DNA of 64,000 bases from assembly GCA_029432815.1 (NCBI GenBank), contig JAROBA010000008.1:1-64000 (forward strand). Reading direction: 5' to 3'. The position numbers were made by a program, and so were the translations under genes. Shown here piece by piece: positions 8,239-16,355 of this stretch (positions are counted from its first letter, which is position 1; every line of letters begins with the position of its first letter). Source of the DNA: Pontiellaceae bacterium B1224 (GTDB taxonomy: Bacteria > Verrucomicrobiota > Kiritimatiellia > Kiritimatiellales > Pontiellaceae). The notes beneath the pieces are model-generated. The model had not been told where the DNA came from. It saw nothing but the letters and a program-made list of their open reading frames with translations, and did not search any database.

Positions 8239-9006
8239 TTATCTGGAGTTCTGGGAGCTCTGAAGGGTCGGGCTGGTTAATTTTTCTTTTATAGATGCGG
8301 CAACCGGAATTTCGATCATCCGCGAAAACTGGATTGGTTCTTCATCCGGATCTTCTGAAGCAACAAATGCGGAGATCATAATGCGTTCGGGCACGGAATT
8401 CTCCGGCTCCCACTCTTCCGTCCAGTCTTCAGCATCAGCATCCCAGATCAGGATTTCCAATCCCTGGACTTCCCGCGAGATGAGAATCGGTTCGGTATCG
8501 TAGGTATCTTCTTCATCTTCGCTGTTTGCCACGGCCGGCATGGCGGTCGCAAAGAGCGCCGGAGCCCCATCGTCGTCATCAATAAACAGGTTGATACGAT
8601 GCGGGCCGTTGGCAAAGGGGGAGTCGTGCGGCATGAAAGCACCGCTGGAAGTCACAAAGCTGATCGAGTCGGCCGGCAGCCCGTTGTTAGAACCTTTCTC
8701 GATGGTAAAGGCATAGACTTTTCGCTGGTTGGAAAAATAGATCGTGGAGTTCAGAGAAGATACCAGCTGCGTCATGGCAAAGTCGCCATGTTTGATGCCC
8801 TCCATCACTTCCATGCCGCGTTTCCAGCCGCGGATCGTGCCGCTGAACGCCTGAAAGGCAATCGACATGGCGATCACCATAATCACCATCGCCACCAACA
8901 GCTCCAGCAGCGTAAACGCTGAGCGACTTGAGGGGGGGAGCGGGGGATTTCGGGAAGGGGAGTTCCTCTTGCTTCCTCTATTCCGTTGTTTAATTTCCAG
9001 TTTCAA
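8239..9006 (-). CDS. gspJ: Prepilin-type protein, GspJ-like minor pseudopilin
   Basis: 255 residues. A long basic/proline-rich leader ends in the class III signal SAFTLLELLVAMVIMVIAM. The +1 Phe and +5 Glu are present, but the -1 residue is Ala rather than Gly, a variant often met in PVC-group pilins. The remainder is a beta-rich domain with an acidic Asp-rich stretch (LFIDDDDGAP) and ends in a GspJ-like strand (SRMIEIPVA). Order gspI-gspJ-gspK supports the assignment. Confidence 0.82.
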   Translation of the reverse strand: MKLEIKQRNRGSKRNSPSRNPPLPPSSRSAFTLLELLVAMVIMVIAMSIAFQAFSGTIRGWKRGMEVMEGIKHGDFAMTQLVSSLNSTIYFSNQRKVYAFTIEKGSNNGLPADSISFVTSSGAFMPHDSPFANGPHRINLFIDDDDGAPALFATAMPAVANSEDEEDTYDTEPILISREVQGLEILIWDADAEDWTEEWEPENSVPERIMISAFVASEDPDEEPIQFSRMIEIPVAASIKEKLTSPTLQSSQNSR

Positions 9007-9022
9007 ATTTCCACTTTCAGCT

Positions 9023-9442
9023 TCAGTTCGTTCCGGCCTGACTGGTCACACTCTCGGCATCGGGCGCATATTTATACATCGTGATTTCCTCAAAGGCATC
9101 GCGGCCGCGTTCCGACCATTGGACGCGCAGGGTCACCAGAAAAAGCCCAGGCCGGTATTCTTCATCAACCATTTGAATATCGCGGAACCAGGTATATCCA
9201 TCCAGCTCGTCAAATTCGCCGGATTCGGAGAGTTCGGCCAGATCCACGCGTTCAATCGGAAATTCCAGGTCGATCCGTTGAATCAGCCCGCGGGCCACAT
9301 CCCGGTTACGAGCTGTACGCACCACCGCCAGACAGCGCGACATTGCCATCATCATTGATGAAACGCCCACACTGAGGATGACCAGAGCCAGCAAAACTTC
9401 GACGAGCGTCAGGCCCTTTTTGGATGCTAAAGATTTCTTCAT
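9023..9442 (-). CDS. gspI: Prepilin-type protein, GspI-like minor pseudopilin
   Basis: About 139 residues from the ATG at 9442. An in-frame ATG at 9463 would add seven residues. The signal KKGLTLVEVLLALVILSVG has Gly at -1 and Glu at +5, so a prepilin peptidase should cut after KKG. A short beta-rich C-terminal domain follows (VTLRVQWSERGRDAFEEITM), typical of GspI. It is the first gene of the minus-strand operon gspI-J-K-L-M-MBL. No secretin, ATPase or major pseudopilin gene lies nearby. Confidence 0.82.
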   Translation of the reverse strand: MKKSLASKKGLTLVEVLLALVILSVGVSSMMMAMSRCLAVVRTARNRDVARGLIQRIDLEFPIERVDLAELSESGEFDELDGYTWFRDIQMVDEEYRPGLFLVTLRVQWSERGRDAFEEITMYKYAPDAESVTSQAGTN

Positions 9443-9572
9443 AAAAAACGGTGCAAAAATCATCCCAATTCAGAGGGGTTAAATAAAGACAAACATGCCC
9501 TGCTTTTTATTGCCTGAATATCCGGTGTTTTTCCGTGAGTTTTCCATGGGGAGTGGTTTAACCTTTCGCTTC

Positions 9573-10574
9573 ATGAAGGGTATCTCCCATTTTATTTCCG
9601 GGGTGGCGGCAGCATCGTGTTTCCCATGGACGGTTACAGCGGCGGTTGACCGCGATCCAACCTATTTCGTTCTGGGGGCAGTATACGGTATTCTGCCGGA
9701 TACAATCGATTTTAAATTCTACCGCTTTTTCTACCGCTACCATCAGACCATCACGCCCGATCCGCACACCCCCGATCCGCAGGCGATTGCCGATGAGATT
9801 GCGCAAGCGGTTGAGAATGCTGCGGAACATAAGGGGCTGTATCGGCTGAAAATCAATACGTTGCGCCGCTCCGCCGACCAGTGGCAGCAGTTTAAAATCC
9901 GCTTCGATCCGCAGGAGCAGGCCGTGGAAGTGGAAATGGGGCCGGTTGTGACCACCGGGCAGGTTCCAATCCCTGGAACGTTTCCAGAGGATGGAACTTC
10001 CAAAGGTTGGAAAAAAATCGCGGTTCCGATTGAGGAAACCTACGACGCCGTCACGACCGTCGACATTTTTGATGGCCCGGCCTACGGATTCGAAAAAGAT
10101 GCGGAGGGCCGAGTGGTGGTTCATTTTCTGCCGTGGCATCGAACCTGGACGCATAGTCTGGTGCTGGGAGCTGTATTTGCGGTTCCGATGGCGCTTGGGC
10201 TGGGTTGGCGCGCCGGAGTGGTGGCATTCACGGCCTATGCTGTGCATATTCTGGAGGATCAGCTCGGCTATATGGGCTCCAGTCTGTTTGCCCCTTTCAG
10301 CAAAAAGCGCGTAAAAGGACTCGAACTGATGCACGCCGGCGACGCACTTCCAAACTTTGGAACGGTGTGGTTCTGCTGCATGCTCATTTTCTGGAACTGC
10401 TACCGCGCCATTTCCGACCCGATCTATCACTTCGGCTTCATTCGGCTCATGCTTTACGGCCTCGTGATTCCGCTGGGCATCTTCGGCCTGCTGCATTTCC
10501 TGCTGAACAGGAAGTCGCCCGTGCGCGAAACCATCGACACCGCCAACGAATGGGGCGAAGGGAATAAACTTTGA
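9573..10574 (+). CDS. YdjM/DUF457-like membrane protein (predicted metal-dependent hydrolase)
   Basis: About 333 residues from the ATG at 9573 (MKGISHFISG), chosen because family similarity starts there; an in-frame ATG at 9546 is possible. The family motifs HF near the N-terminus, GILPDTIDFK and HRTWTHSL (HRxxTHS) are intact, with several membrane helices in the C-terminal half. E. coli YdjM is an SOS-linked inner-membrane protein of unknown reaction. An extra hydrophilic domain (about residues 55-185) sits between the DT and HRxxTHS motifs; it is coded over three adjacent 15-bp palindromes (9964-10012). Confidence 0.72.
   Translation: MKGISHFISGVAAASCFPWTVTAAVDRDPTYFVLGAVYGILPDTIDFKFYRFFYRYHQTITPDPHTPDPQAIADEIAQAVENAAEHKGLYRLKINTLRRSADQWQQFKIRFDPQEQAVEVEMGPVVTTGQVPIPGTFPEDGTSKGWKKIAVPIEETYDAVTTVDIFDGPAYGFEKDAEGRVVVHFLPWHRTWTHSLVLGAVFAVPMALGLGWRAGVVAFTAYAVHILEDQLGYMGSSLFAPFSKKRVKGLELMHAGDALPNFGTVWFCCMLIFWNCYRAISDPIYHFGFIRLMLYGLVIPLGIFGLLHFLLNRKSPVRETIDTANEWGEGNKL
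9964..10012. repeat. Three adjacent copies of the 15-bp palindrome
   Basis: Copies at 9964-9978 (exact), 9982-9996 (one base off the consensus) and 9998-10012 (exact) sit within 49 bases of the YdjM-like gene, each in a different reading frame position. This is the only cluster of its kind in the window. Confidence 0.9.
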
Positions 10575-10586
10575 TCGGCCGATGTG

Positions 10587-11756
10587 TCAGCAGCAGAGCT
10601 GAGTGATGTTCAGCAGGACTTCGCAGGCGAGCAGGTATTCCTTGATGTCGACGTATTCCTCAACCTGATGGAATTTATGCGATCCGGTTCCGAGCGTGAC
10701 GGTCGGCAGGCCCTTTTCATTAAAGTTGTTGGCATCGAGCCCGGCATCCATCACCAGCGGGTTGGGTTTTTTACCCGCCTGTTCCACTGCCAGGGAGGCG
10801 ATCTTCACGCAGGGTTCGGACTTCTTCAATTTGAAAGCGTTGTAGTCGGAGATGGTCGTGAATTTGACCTTGCCGCATTTGCCGGCGTCGTTCGTGACGC
10901 TCTTCGTCGCTTTTTCAAAACTGTCGGTGTAGACCTTCACAATTTGTTTGAGAAAGGTCGGGCTGTGGCTTCGGCATTCGCCGGTCATAATGCATTGGTC
11001 CATCACCTGATTGCTCGCCTCGCCACCGTTCACCGATCCGAGGTTGGAAGTGCCGACACGGTTGCCCTTGATGATTTTTCCAAAGTAGCCTTTTTCGGCA
11101 ATCGTCGCCATCGCCTTGGCCCCGATCAGCCCGGCGGAAATCCCCTTGTGTGGTTCAAGCCCGGCGTGGGTGGAGATGCCTGTAATTTCTGCTTCCCAGC
11201 GCACGGCACTCATCGCGCCGACCACGATTTCATTCGGGAACTGACCGTCCAGATTAAAGCCCATTGCCGGATTTCCAAGGTCTGGAAAACGCACCATGCG
11301 CGAACCGTGCAGGCCGTTTTCCTCGGCAATCGGAAAAAGGAAGGTGATCGGCGGGTGGGGGATCTTCTCCTTAAGGATCGTTTCGCAGAGCGTCACCATC
11401 GCCGCGCAACCGGAGCGGTCGTCGCCGCCGAGCCCGGTATTCCCTTTGGCCACCACGCGGTTTCCTTTAATCACCGGCACGGCTCCTTTGCACAGCGGCA
11501 CCGTATCCATATGGGCGGAGAACATAATGCGCGGCGCGCTTTTTACCGTTCCCGGAAGTTGCACAATTAGATTGCCAATTTCGAAACCATCGCCCAGTCG
11601 TTTATGGGCGTCATCGGTTTTGATCCAGGCTTTTTTACAGCCGGCCGCGATCAGCTTTTTGGTGATGGCTTCCACCACTTTCGCTTCCTGCCCGGTCGGG
11701 CCGGGCACGGCCAGCAGGTCCATCAGGTGATTCATGGCGAGGTCTTTTTTGATCAT
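10587..11756 (-). CDS. M20-family peptidase (PepT-like)
   Basis: 389-residue zinc aminopeptidase-like enzyme. Motifs in order: MFSAHMDTVP with the first metal His and Asp, GNTGLGGDDRSG with the bridging Asp, ENGLHGS carrying the catalytic Glu pair (EENGLHGS), and a C-terminal SHKFHQVEEYVDI with the last metal His. This is the tripeptidase T/PepT-like branch of M20. The ATG follows CCGGAG at a seven-base distance. It is convergent with the YdjM-like gene, and the two stops are 12 bases apart. Confidence 0.88.
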   Translation of the reverse strand: MIKKDLAMNHLMDLLAVPGPTGQEAKVVEAITKKLIAAGCKKAWIKTDDAHKRLGDGFEIGNLIVQLPGTVKSAPRIMFSAHMDTVPLCKGAVPVIKGNRVVAKGNTGLGGDDRSGCAAMVTLCETILKEKIPHPPITFLFPIAEENGLHGSRMVRFPDLGNPAMGFNLDGQFPNEIVVGAMSAVRWEAEITGISTHAGLEPHKGISAGLIGAKAMATIAEKGYFGKIIKGNRVGTSNLGSVNGGEASNQVMDQCIMTGECRSHSPTFLKQIVKVYTDSFEKATKSVTNDAGKCGKVKFTTISDYNAFKLKKSEPCVKIASLAVEQAGKKPNPLVMDAGLDANNFNEKGLPTVTLGTGSHKFHQVEEYVDIKEYLLACEVLLNITQLCC

Positions 11757-11919
11757 GTAAAACTCCGGTTTAATATTGCGGGAAATCTAAGTCAGCGATG
11801 AGTGCTCGTCCAACCAATAAAAACCCGTTGTCACCACGTAACGCTCACGAAGTATATCGATTATAAAGACAGGCCCGCGCAGTAATTTTCGTGGGCTTTC
11901 GAATCAAGTAATTACGGGA

Positions 11920-12657
11920 TTATTTGGATGGTAATACGGCCCATGACTTCTCTGTTTTCGCATCAGCCGGATATGAATGCTCGAATAGTATAGTGTTGCC
12001 CTTTTTTATTCTAATCCACTTGGCTACGATCTCGTCCTGCGCAGAATCTTTGGAACCACTGCTTGGCATGAAATTACCATTCATACTTGAATTCCAGAGT
12101 TCAACGCTCTTCGTTTTAAGTTTTACTTTAGATTTTGGGTCCAACTTAGGAATATCCAGTTTCCCCTGAAACGAGCGTTCCTGAGAGAAGTCCTTGTCTC
12201 CGCGCCCGAGTCTTTCTTCCGTATAATAAATCGTATACTCCAACACCAAGCCCTCGAGTGCATATTTCCCTCTATTTTCTAAGGTAATCTCGATGATTAT
12301 TTCATTTATGTCGATTGACCTGGATTCTGAATTATTTTGGCTTTTTGCTATACGTTTTTCATTATACGAAACCTTCAGCGTCTTCTCGGAAATTTTATTC
12401 GCCCTCGACTTAAGTTCTGCCAAAACGCTGCTTTGACTGGTTTCGCTCAGAGAGGACATCTTGATAGAAAATATTTTCCCATCCTTCCGCTTTAACTTCA
12501 GCTTCCCCTTGGTCAGAGACAAGACTTCAGCATCAACCTCTCGTCCTTCTTTATCCTGAATGGTCACGGCTTCTGCGTAACTAGAGCACACTGAAAATAG
12601 AATGATTGAAAGTAATAGTTTCACCTCTACGATACTGAATAAATGAATCTTCTTCAT
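11920..12657 (-). CDS. Secreted protein with SHD1-like N-terminal domain
   Basis: 245 residues with a clear signal peptide (about 1-30, LLLSIILFSVCSSYAEA). Residues about 31-75 (TIQDKEGREVDAEVLSLTKG, then KRKDGKIFSIKMSSLSE) resemble the SHD1-like module common in exported PVC-group proteins. The rest is a beta-rich, Lys/Ser-rich domain with no family I recognise. The ribosome site is GGAGCAGG before the ATG. The gene is richer in A+T than its neighbours. The molecular role is unknown. Confidence 0.6.
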   Translation of the reverse strand: MKKIHLFSIVEVKLLLSIILFSVCSSYAEAVTIQDKEGREVDAEVLSLTKGKLKLKRKDGKIFSIKMSSLSETSQSSVLAELKSRANKISEKTLKVSYNEKRIAKSQNNSESRSIDINEIIIEITLENRGKYALEGLVLEYTIYYTEERLGRGDKDFSQERSFQGKLDIPKLDPKSKVKLKTKSVELWNSSMNGNFMPSSGSKDSAQDEIVAKWIRIKKGNTILFEHSYPADAKTEKSWAVLPSK

Positions 12658-12910
12658 TCCTGCTCCTGATGTTAAGGTCCGATCTACATTCCGGACTTGG
12701 ACTGTCCCCGGTCAATAGCCCGAGAAGGGCCATGTTTAGTGATATTATCCAGATAGGCACACAATAGCGAAGAATTTTCAGATGACAAGAGGATCCAGTA
12801 AGGGGTTGCAATGGAGACGTTTCGTATTGGGTTGGAGTGGAAAGTTCGGCGTTTCCCCTTTTTGAATTTGGGGCCATGGCAAGCTCTTTGTTGAATATGT
12901 AAAACTCCGT
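12658..12910. other. Intergenic, no supported gene; orphan ribosome-site-like copy
   Basis: This 253-base gap has open reading frames on the minus strand but none with recognisable family features. Just after the DUF3465 stop (12896-12910, minus strand) is CGGAGTTTTACAT, nearly the same 13 bases that precede and enter the M20 peptidase start (near 11757-11770), but here followed by ATTC instead of a start codon. It may be a relic of a gene start. Confidence 0.4.
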
Positions 12911-13375
12911 TTAACGATACTGATATTTTATTGATATACTTTGGTGCCTTTTTTTCAGCCAGCCAGCGGCGTGTTTTCCTGCGGGATCGTGGTGGGTCCA
13001 ATGGACCACGCCGCCTTTTGAATTCCATTCGAAGATGCCTTTGAATGAAATGGAGTCGCCGACCTTTATAGAATCAACGCGTGGTGCCAGATCGATGTTA
13101 TGTGCAATGAGGATCGTTTGGGTGGGTGTAATTTGCAGGATAAAGCGCTGGTGCCGACTTCCGTCGGTATCGTCTTTCAACACACGAGTAACGGTTCCAA
13201 CCCCTGTAACCGGAACATTGCTCTTTTTATTTTTATAGGCATCGGTGAGAGCGGTCTGAGATGAACCGGCCAGCGCGGATGGAATGATGGATTTCGGCAG
13301 AATAAGGGCGCCACCCAAAATCAAACCGAGCAATAACAATGCTGTAAAGATTCGCCTCACATTCTTAGTCCTCAT
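12911..13375 (-). CDS. DUF3465 family exported protein
   Basis: About 154 residues from the ATG at 13375 (MRTKNVRRIF), selected because it begins a signal/anchor helix (about 8-25) and overlaps the stop of the preceding gene by 11 bases. The C-terminal half carries DUF3465 features: GVGTVTRVLKDDTDGSRHQR, FILQITPTQTILIAHNIDLA, and the end VVHWTHHDPAGKHAAGWL. The fold is OB-like and the function is unknown. Probably co-translated with the upstream P-loop kinase-like gene. Confidence 0.8.
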   Translation of the reverse strand: MRTKNVRRIFTALLLLGLILGGALILPKSIIPSALAGSSQTALTDAYKNKKSNVPVTGVGTVTRVLKDDTDGSRHQRFILQITPTQTILIAHNIDLAPRVDSIKVGDSISFKGIFEWNSKGGVVHWTHHDPAGKHAAGWLKKRHQSISIKYQYR

Positions 13376-13847
13376 AGTCTGAGACGCAGGTGTATTCCTG
13401 CTTTTTGCCGATGAAGGCATCGAACAGCTTGCGATGTCGCTTGAGGCCGTATTCATCGTTGCGCGTTTCATATTCACTGACCCAGTTAATCAGATTTTGA
13501 AGATTGGCGTCCTGCTGTTCTTTGGATTCAAATTTTTCCGGTTCCCAAGGGCGGGCATGGCAATGGTTGATGCAGGTTTCAATGCCGGGATTGAGAAAAC
13601 GCAGCTCTTCGCAATCGGGTAGGATGGGCTCGATGATATCGCTATAACATCCCTCTAAAATCCAATTGTCGTGTTGGTTGATGAAGGCCCGCACCAGCTC
13701 AACGCTTTCCGCCACAGGCATGCGGATGGCGGGTTCCGCCCACGCGACTTCATCCAGCGAAAGGCGGGGGATATTTCGATCGCCCATCAGTTTTTTTGCC
13801 ATCGTACTTTTTCCACTTCCGGCATTCCCCATCAGAATAATTTTCAT
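13365..13847 (-). CDS. P-loop NTPase, shikimate/adenylate kinase-like
   Basis: 160 residues from the ATG at 13847 (MKIILMGNAGSGKSTMAKKL). Walker A is GNAGSGKST at 7-15, and a DEVAW segment follows near residue 32 as in small topology-modulation (FlaR-like) kinases. NWILEGCYSDI and an Arg/His-rich lid-like region (CINHCHARPWEPEKF) come next. The phosphate acceptor cannot be read from sequence. Its last codons contain the start of the DUF3465 gene. Confidence 0.78.
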   Translation of the reverse strand: MKIILMGNAGSGKSTMAKKLMGDRNIPRLSLDEVAWAEPAIRMPVAESVELVRAFINQHDNWILEGCYSDIIEPILPDCEELRFLNPGIETCINHCHARPWEPEKFESKEQQDANLQNLINWVSEYETRNDEYGLKRHRKLFDAFIGKKQEYTCVSDYED

Positions 13848-13882
13848 AGGCGTTTTCCCGTTTTTTATTCGCTTGGAAGGGG

Positions 13883-14818
13883 TCAGCCGATCGGGGTGAT
13901 GTAATAGCGTTTCGAAACGCCGTCGATGTCGTGGTGATAATAAAAACAAGTGGGGTCTGCTTTCTCAACAACGTTGATGAGCCGGGGGAGCTCTTCTTTG
14001 GTGATGATGGTACGCACCATTGATAACGTTGCTTCACTGCGTCCGCCGACGCCGGACTGTACGGTGAAGGTCCGATGGCTGAAGGCATTTGTGATGGCTT
14101 TCCCGACCGTATTGTCGTTATGGGTGATGATCGAAAACATGGTGATCTGAAATTTTCGGTAGAGGTTGTTCAGCGTTTCGGTGGACGCAAAAATATAAAT
14201 GCAGGTATACATCAGGGTATTGATGACCGATTCAAAGTTCTGGTTTTTTAAATAGTCCATAATGAGTCCGAATCCGGTGGAAACCACTGCGGCAAATACG
14301 GCAATGGCCCCGACGGGCTTGAGGTATTTCATTGCGAAATATGCTCCTAAAATATCTTCATCCGCCGTGGAACCCTGCCCTTTGAAGGCCAGCGCTTTTG
14401 CAACCCCCGCGAGCAATCCTCCGAATAATACGAGAATGATTCGCTCGTTCTGAGGTTCCGGTTGTGCAAAGTGAAATTCAGGAAGCAGGGCCAGAAGAAT
14501 AATCACGGTGCATACCGTGAACATGGAGCGGATGGCAAAGCGCTTGCTGACTTTAAAAAACGCAAAGACAAGCAGGATGAATTGGAAAAAGGCATACAGC
14601 CAGATGAAGAGTCCGTAGTTTGAGAAATAATACGAGAGGGCCACCGCAATGCCTTCTGTACCTGTCAGAACAACTTTAGCAGGAAGTACGAAATATTTGA
14701 GTGCGAAGGCATAAATCAGGCCGCCGGCAAAGACGGCCGTGTAATCTTTCATTTTCTGGTGCATCGGATGAAATGTACTTTTTGGTTTTAGTTGGTTTAA
14801 AGAACGCAAGGAGAGCAT
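13883..14818 (-). CDS. YitT family membrane protein (DUF161-DUF2179)
   Basis: 311 residues (the real start may be the ATG at 14764 or 14752, nearer the first helix). Five to six membrane helices from about residue 27 to 205 form the YitT/DUF161 region, including AVFAGGLIYAFALKYFVLPA and TGTEGIAVALSYYF. A soluble C-terminal DUF2179 domain follows (VQSGVGGRSEATLSMVRTII and YYHHDIDGVSKRYYI). The transported substrate of this family is not established. Confidence 0.88.
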   Translation of the reverse strand: MLSLRSLNQLKPKSTFHPMHQKMKDYTAVFAGGLIYAFALKYFVLPAKVVLTGTEGIAVALSYYFSNYGLFIWLYAFFQFILLVFAFFKVSKRFAIRSMFTVCTVIILLALLPEFHFAQPEPQNERIILVLFGGLLAGVAKALAFKGQGSTADEDILGAYFAMKYLKPVGAIAVFAAVVSTGFGLIMDYLKNQNFESVINTLMYTCIYIFASTETLNNLYRKFQITMFSIITHNDNTVGKAITNAFSHRTFTVQSGVGGRSEATLSMVRTIITKEELPRLINVVEKADPTCFYYHHDIDGVSKRYYITPIG

Positions 14819-14962
14819 TAGCCGCTCTTCTTGAAATTGAATCTAATTAGACTCCGGAATTTGTTCGATGACAAACTGAAGAAATTTTGACGCATGCCCG
14901 TCGCTTTGTGGTTCTTGGAAGCGCAATTCCTTATTTTAACTGCGTGGCAGATCTTTCATACG

Positions 14963-16237
14963 TTATCCATCAATGATTTCCATGATCAGTGGCGGAGGTT
15001 CAACAGGATTTTCTGAAATCTGAAATGCGGTTTCCAATGTTTGGAAAAGCTGCGATTCGTCTTCGTGGCCGTTGGAGTGGATGATGCAGAGCGGTTCGCC
15101 GGCTTCAACCCGTTCGCCGATTTTCCGAAGGTTGGAAATGCCGACGGCGGGATCGATGGAGTCGGTGGTTTTGGCGCGTCCGGCGCCGAGCAGGAGGCTG
15201 GCGCGGCCGATGGCTTCGGCGTCGCATTTTGAAATGAAGCCGGTTTTCGGGGCGGGCAGGGGGATCTGTTTTCCAGCCTTTGGAAGTCCAGCGGTGAGAT
15301 CGCCGCCGTGGCAGGTGACCATTTGTTCAAACTTTGCCAATGCAGATCCATTCGTGAGCCGTGAGCCGTGAGCCGTGATTTGGATGTCGGCCAGCGTGAG
15401 CATGTGTTCGGCTAAAGTGAGGGTGAGGCCCTGGGAATCGGCGGGGCCTTTTCCGTTTAGAATATCGAGCGATTCCTGGATTTCGAGGGCGTTGCCAACG
15501 GTGCGGCCGAGCGGCTGGTTCATGTCGGTGATCAGCGCTGTGACTTTTTTGCCCATGGCCCGTCCGGTATCGACGAGGCCTTTGGCGAGCGCGCGGGCAT
15601 TTTCAATATCCTTCATGAAGGCGCCGGAGCCGCATTTGACATCAAGCACGAGTGCGTCGATCCCCTCGGCCATTTTTTTGGACATAATGCTGGAGACGAT
15701 GAGCGGAATGGAGGGCACGGTGGCGGTGACATCGCGCAGGGCGTATAGTTTTTTGTCGGCCGGGGCGATCTCGGCGGTTTGGCCGATCATGGAGCATCCG
15801 ACGGTTTCCAATGTTTGGAAGAATTCGGGTTCGCTGAGCCCGACGCGGTAGCCGGGAATGGCTTCGAGTTTGTCGAGCGTGCCGCCGGTGATGCCGAGGC
15901 CGCGGCCGGAGATCATGGGAACCACGGCGCCGCAGGCGGCGACGAGCGGGGCGAGGGGGATGGATATTTTGTCGCCGATGCCGCCGGTGGAGTGTTTGTC
16001 GACCTTGGTTCCGGGAATAGAATCGGGATCGATCACTTTCCCAGAGTGCATCATGGCAAGGGTGAGGTCGGCGGTTTCGCGGGGGGTCATGCCCTGGAAA
16101 TAGATGGCCATGGCGAGGGCGGACATTTGGTAGTCGGGGATGTCGCCTTGGGTGTAGCCGTTGATGAAGTCGCTGATTTCGACGGAGTCGAGTTCGGCTC
16201 CGTCCCTTTTCTTTTCGATGGTCCATTGAGGTAGCAT
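14963..16237 (-). CDS. deoA: Thymidine/pyrimidine-nucleoside phosphorylase
   Basis: Cytoplasmic enzyme that splits thymidine (or uridine) with phosphate to the base and pentose-1-phosphate; 424 residues. The signature VDKHSTGGIGDKISIPLAP (phosphate loop) and LDVKCGSGAFMK are intact, together with MISGRGLGITGGTLDKLE. Whether it prefers thymidine or accepts other pyrimidines cannot be read. Around 15353-15378 the coding DNA contains 3.7 copies of the heptamer CGTGAGC (plus strand), which encode the unusual ITAHGSRLTNGS. Two exact palindromes encode FQTLE near each end and a third is at 15271. Confidence 0.93.
   Translation of the reverse strand: MLPQWTIEKKRDGAELDSVEISDFINGYTQGDIPDYQMSALAMAIYFQGMTPRETADLTLAMMHSGKVIDPDSIPGTKVDKHSTGGIGDKISIPLAPLVAACGAVVPMISGRGLGITGGTLDKLEAIPGYRVGLSEPEFFQTLETVGCSMIGQTAEIAPADKKLYALRDVTATVPSIPLIVSSIMSKKMAEGIDALVLDVKCGSGAFMKDIENARALAKGLVDTGRAMGKKVTALITDMNQPLGRTVGNALEIQESLDILNGKGPADSQGLTLTLAEHMLTLADIQITAHGSRLTNGSALAKFEQMVTCHGGDLTAGLPKAGKQIPLPAPKTGFISKCDAEAIGRASLLLGAGRAKTTDSIDPAVGISNLRKIGERVEAGEPLCIIHSNGHEDESQLFQTLETAFQISENPVEPPPLIMEIIDG
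15353..15378. repeat. Heptamer tandem repeat inside deoA
   Basis: CGTGAGC is repeated at 15353, 15360 and 15367, then CGTGA at 15374. Three 7-bp units keep the frame. It encodes a loop that replaces the family's usual helix region, so it looks like a recently expanded insertion. Confidence 0.85.
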
Positions 16238-16355
16238 GAAAGCAGAATAGTGGCAGGGTTGTTTTATGCCACGTTTTTTATATAGTTTTTGAAGTACGGG
16301 TAATCAGAGACTAGAGTGGTTCCCGGAATCGCCCGATTGAGGAGTACTTTAACGC

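Noticed and set aside
9558-10496. 312-codon minus-strand frame opposite the YdjM-like gene
   Set aside because: Rich in His and Arg, with no domain pattern; it is the mirror of a gene with clear family motifs on the plus strand.
12581-12877. 98-codon minus-strand frame starting at 12877
   Set aside because: It overlaps the start of the SHD1-like gene in another frame, has no family features and no ribosome site.
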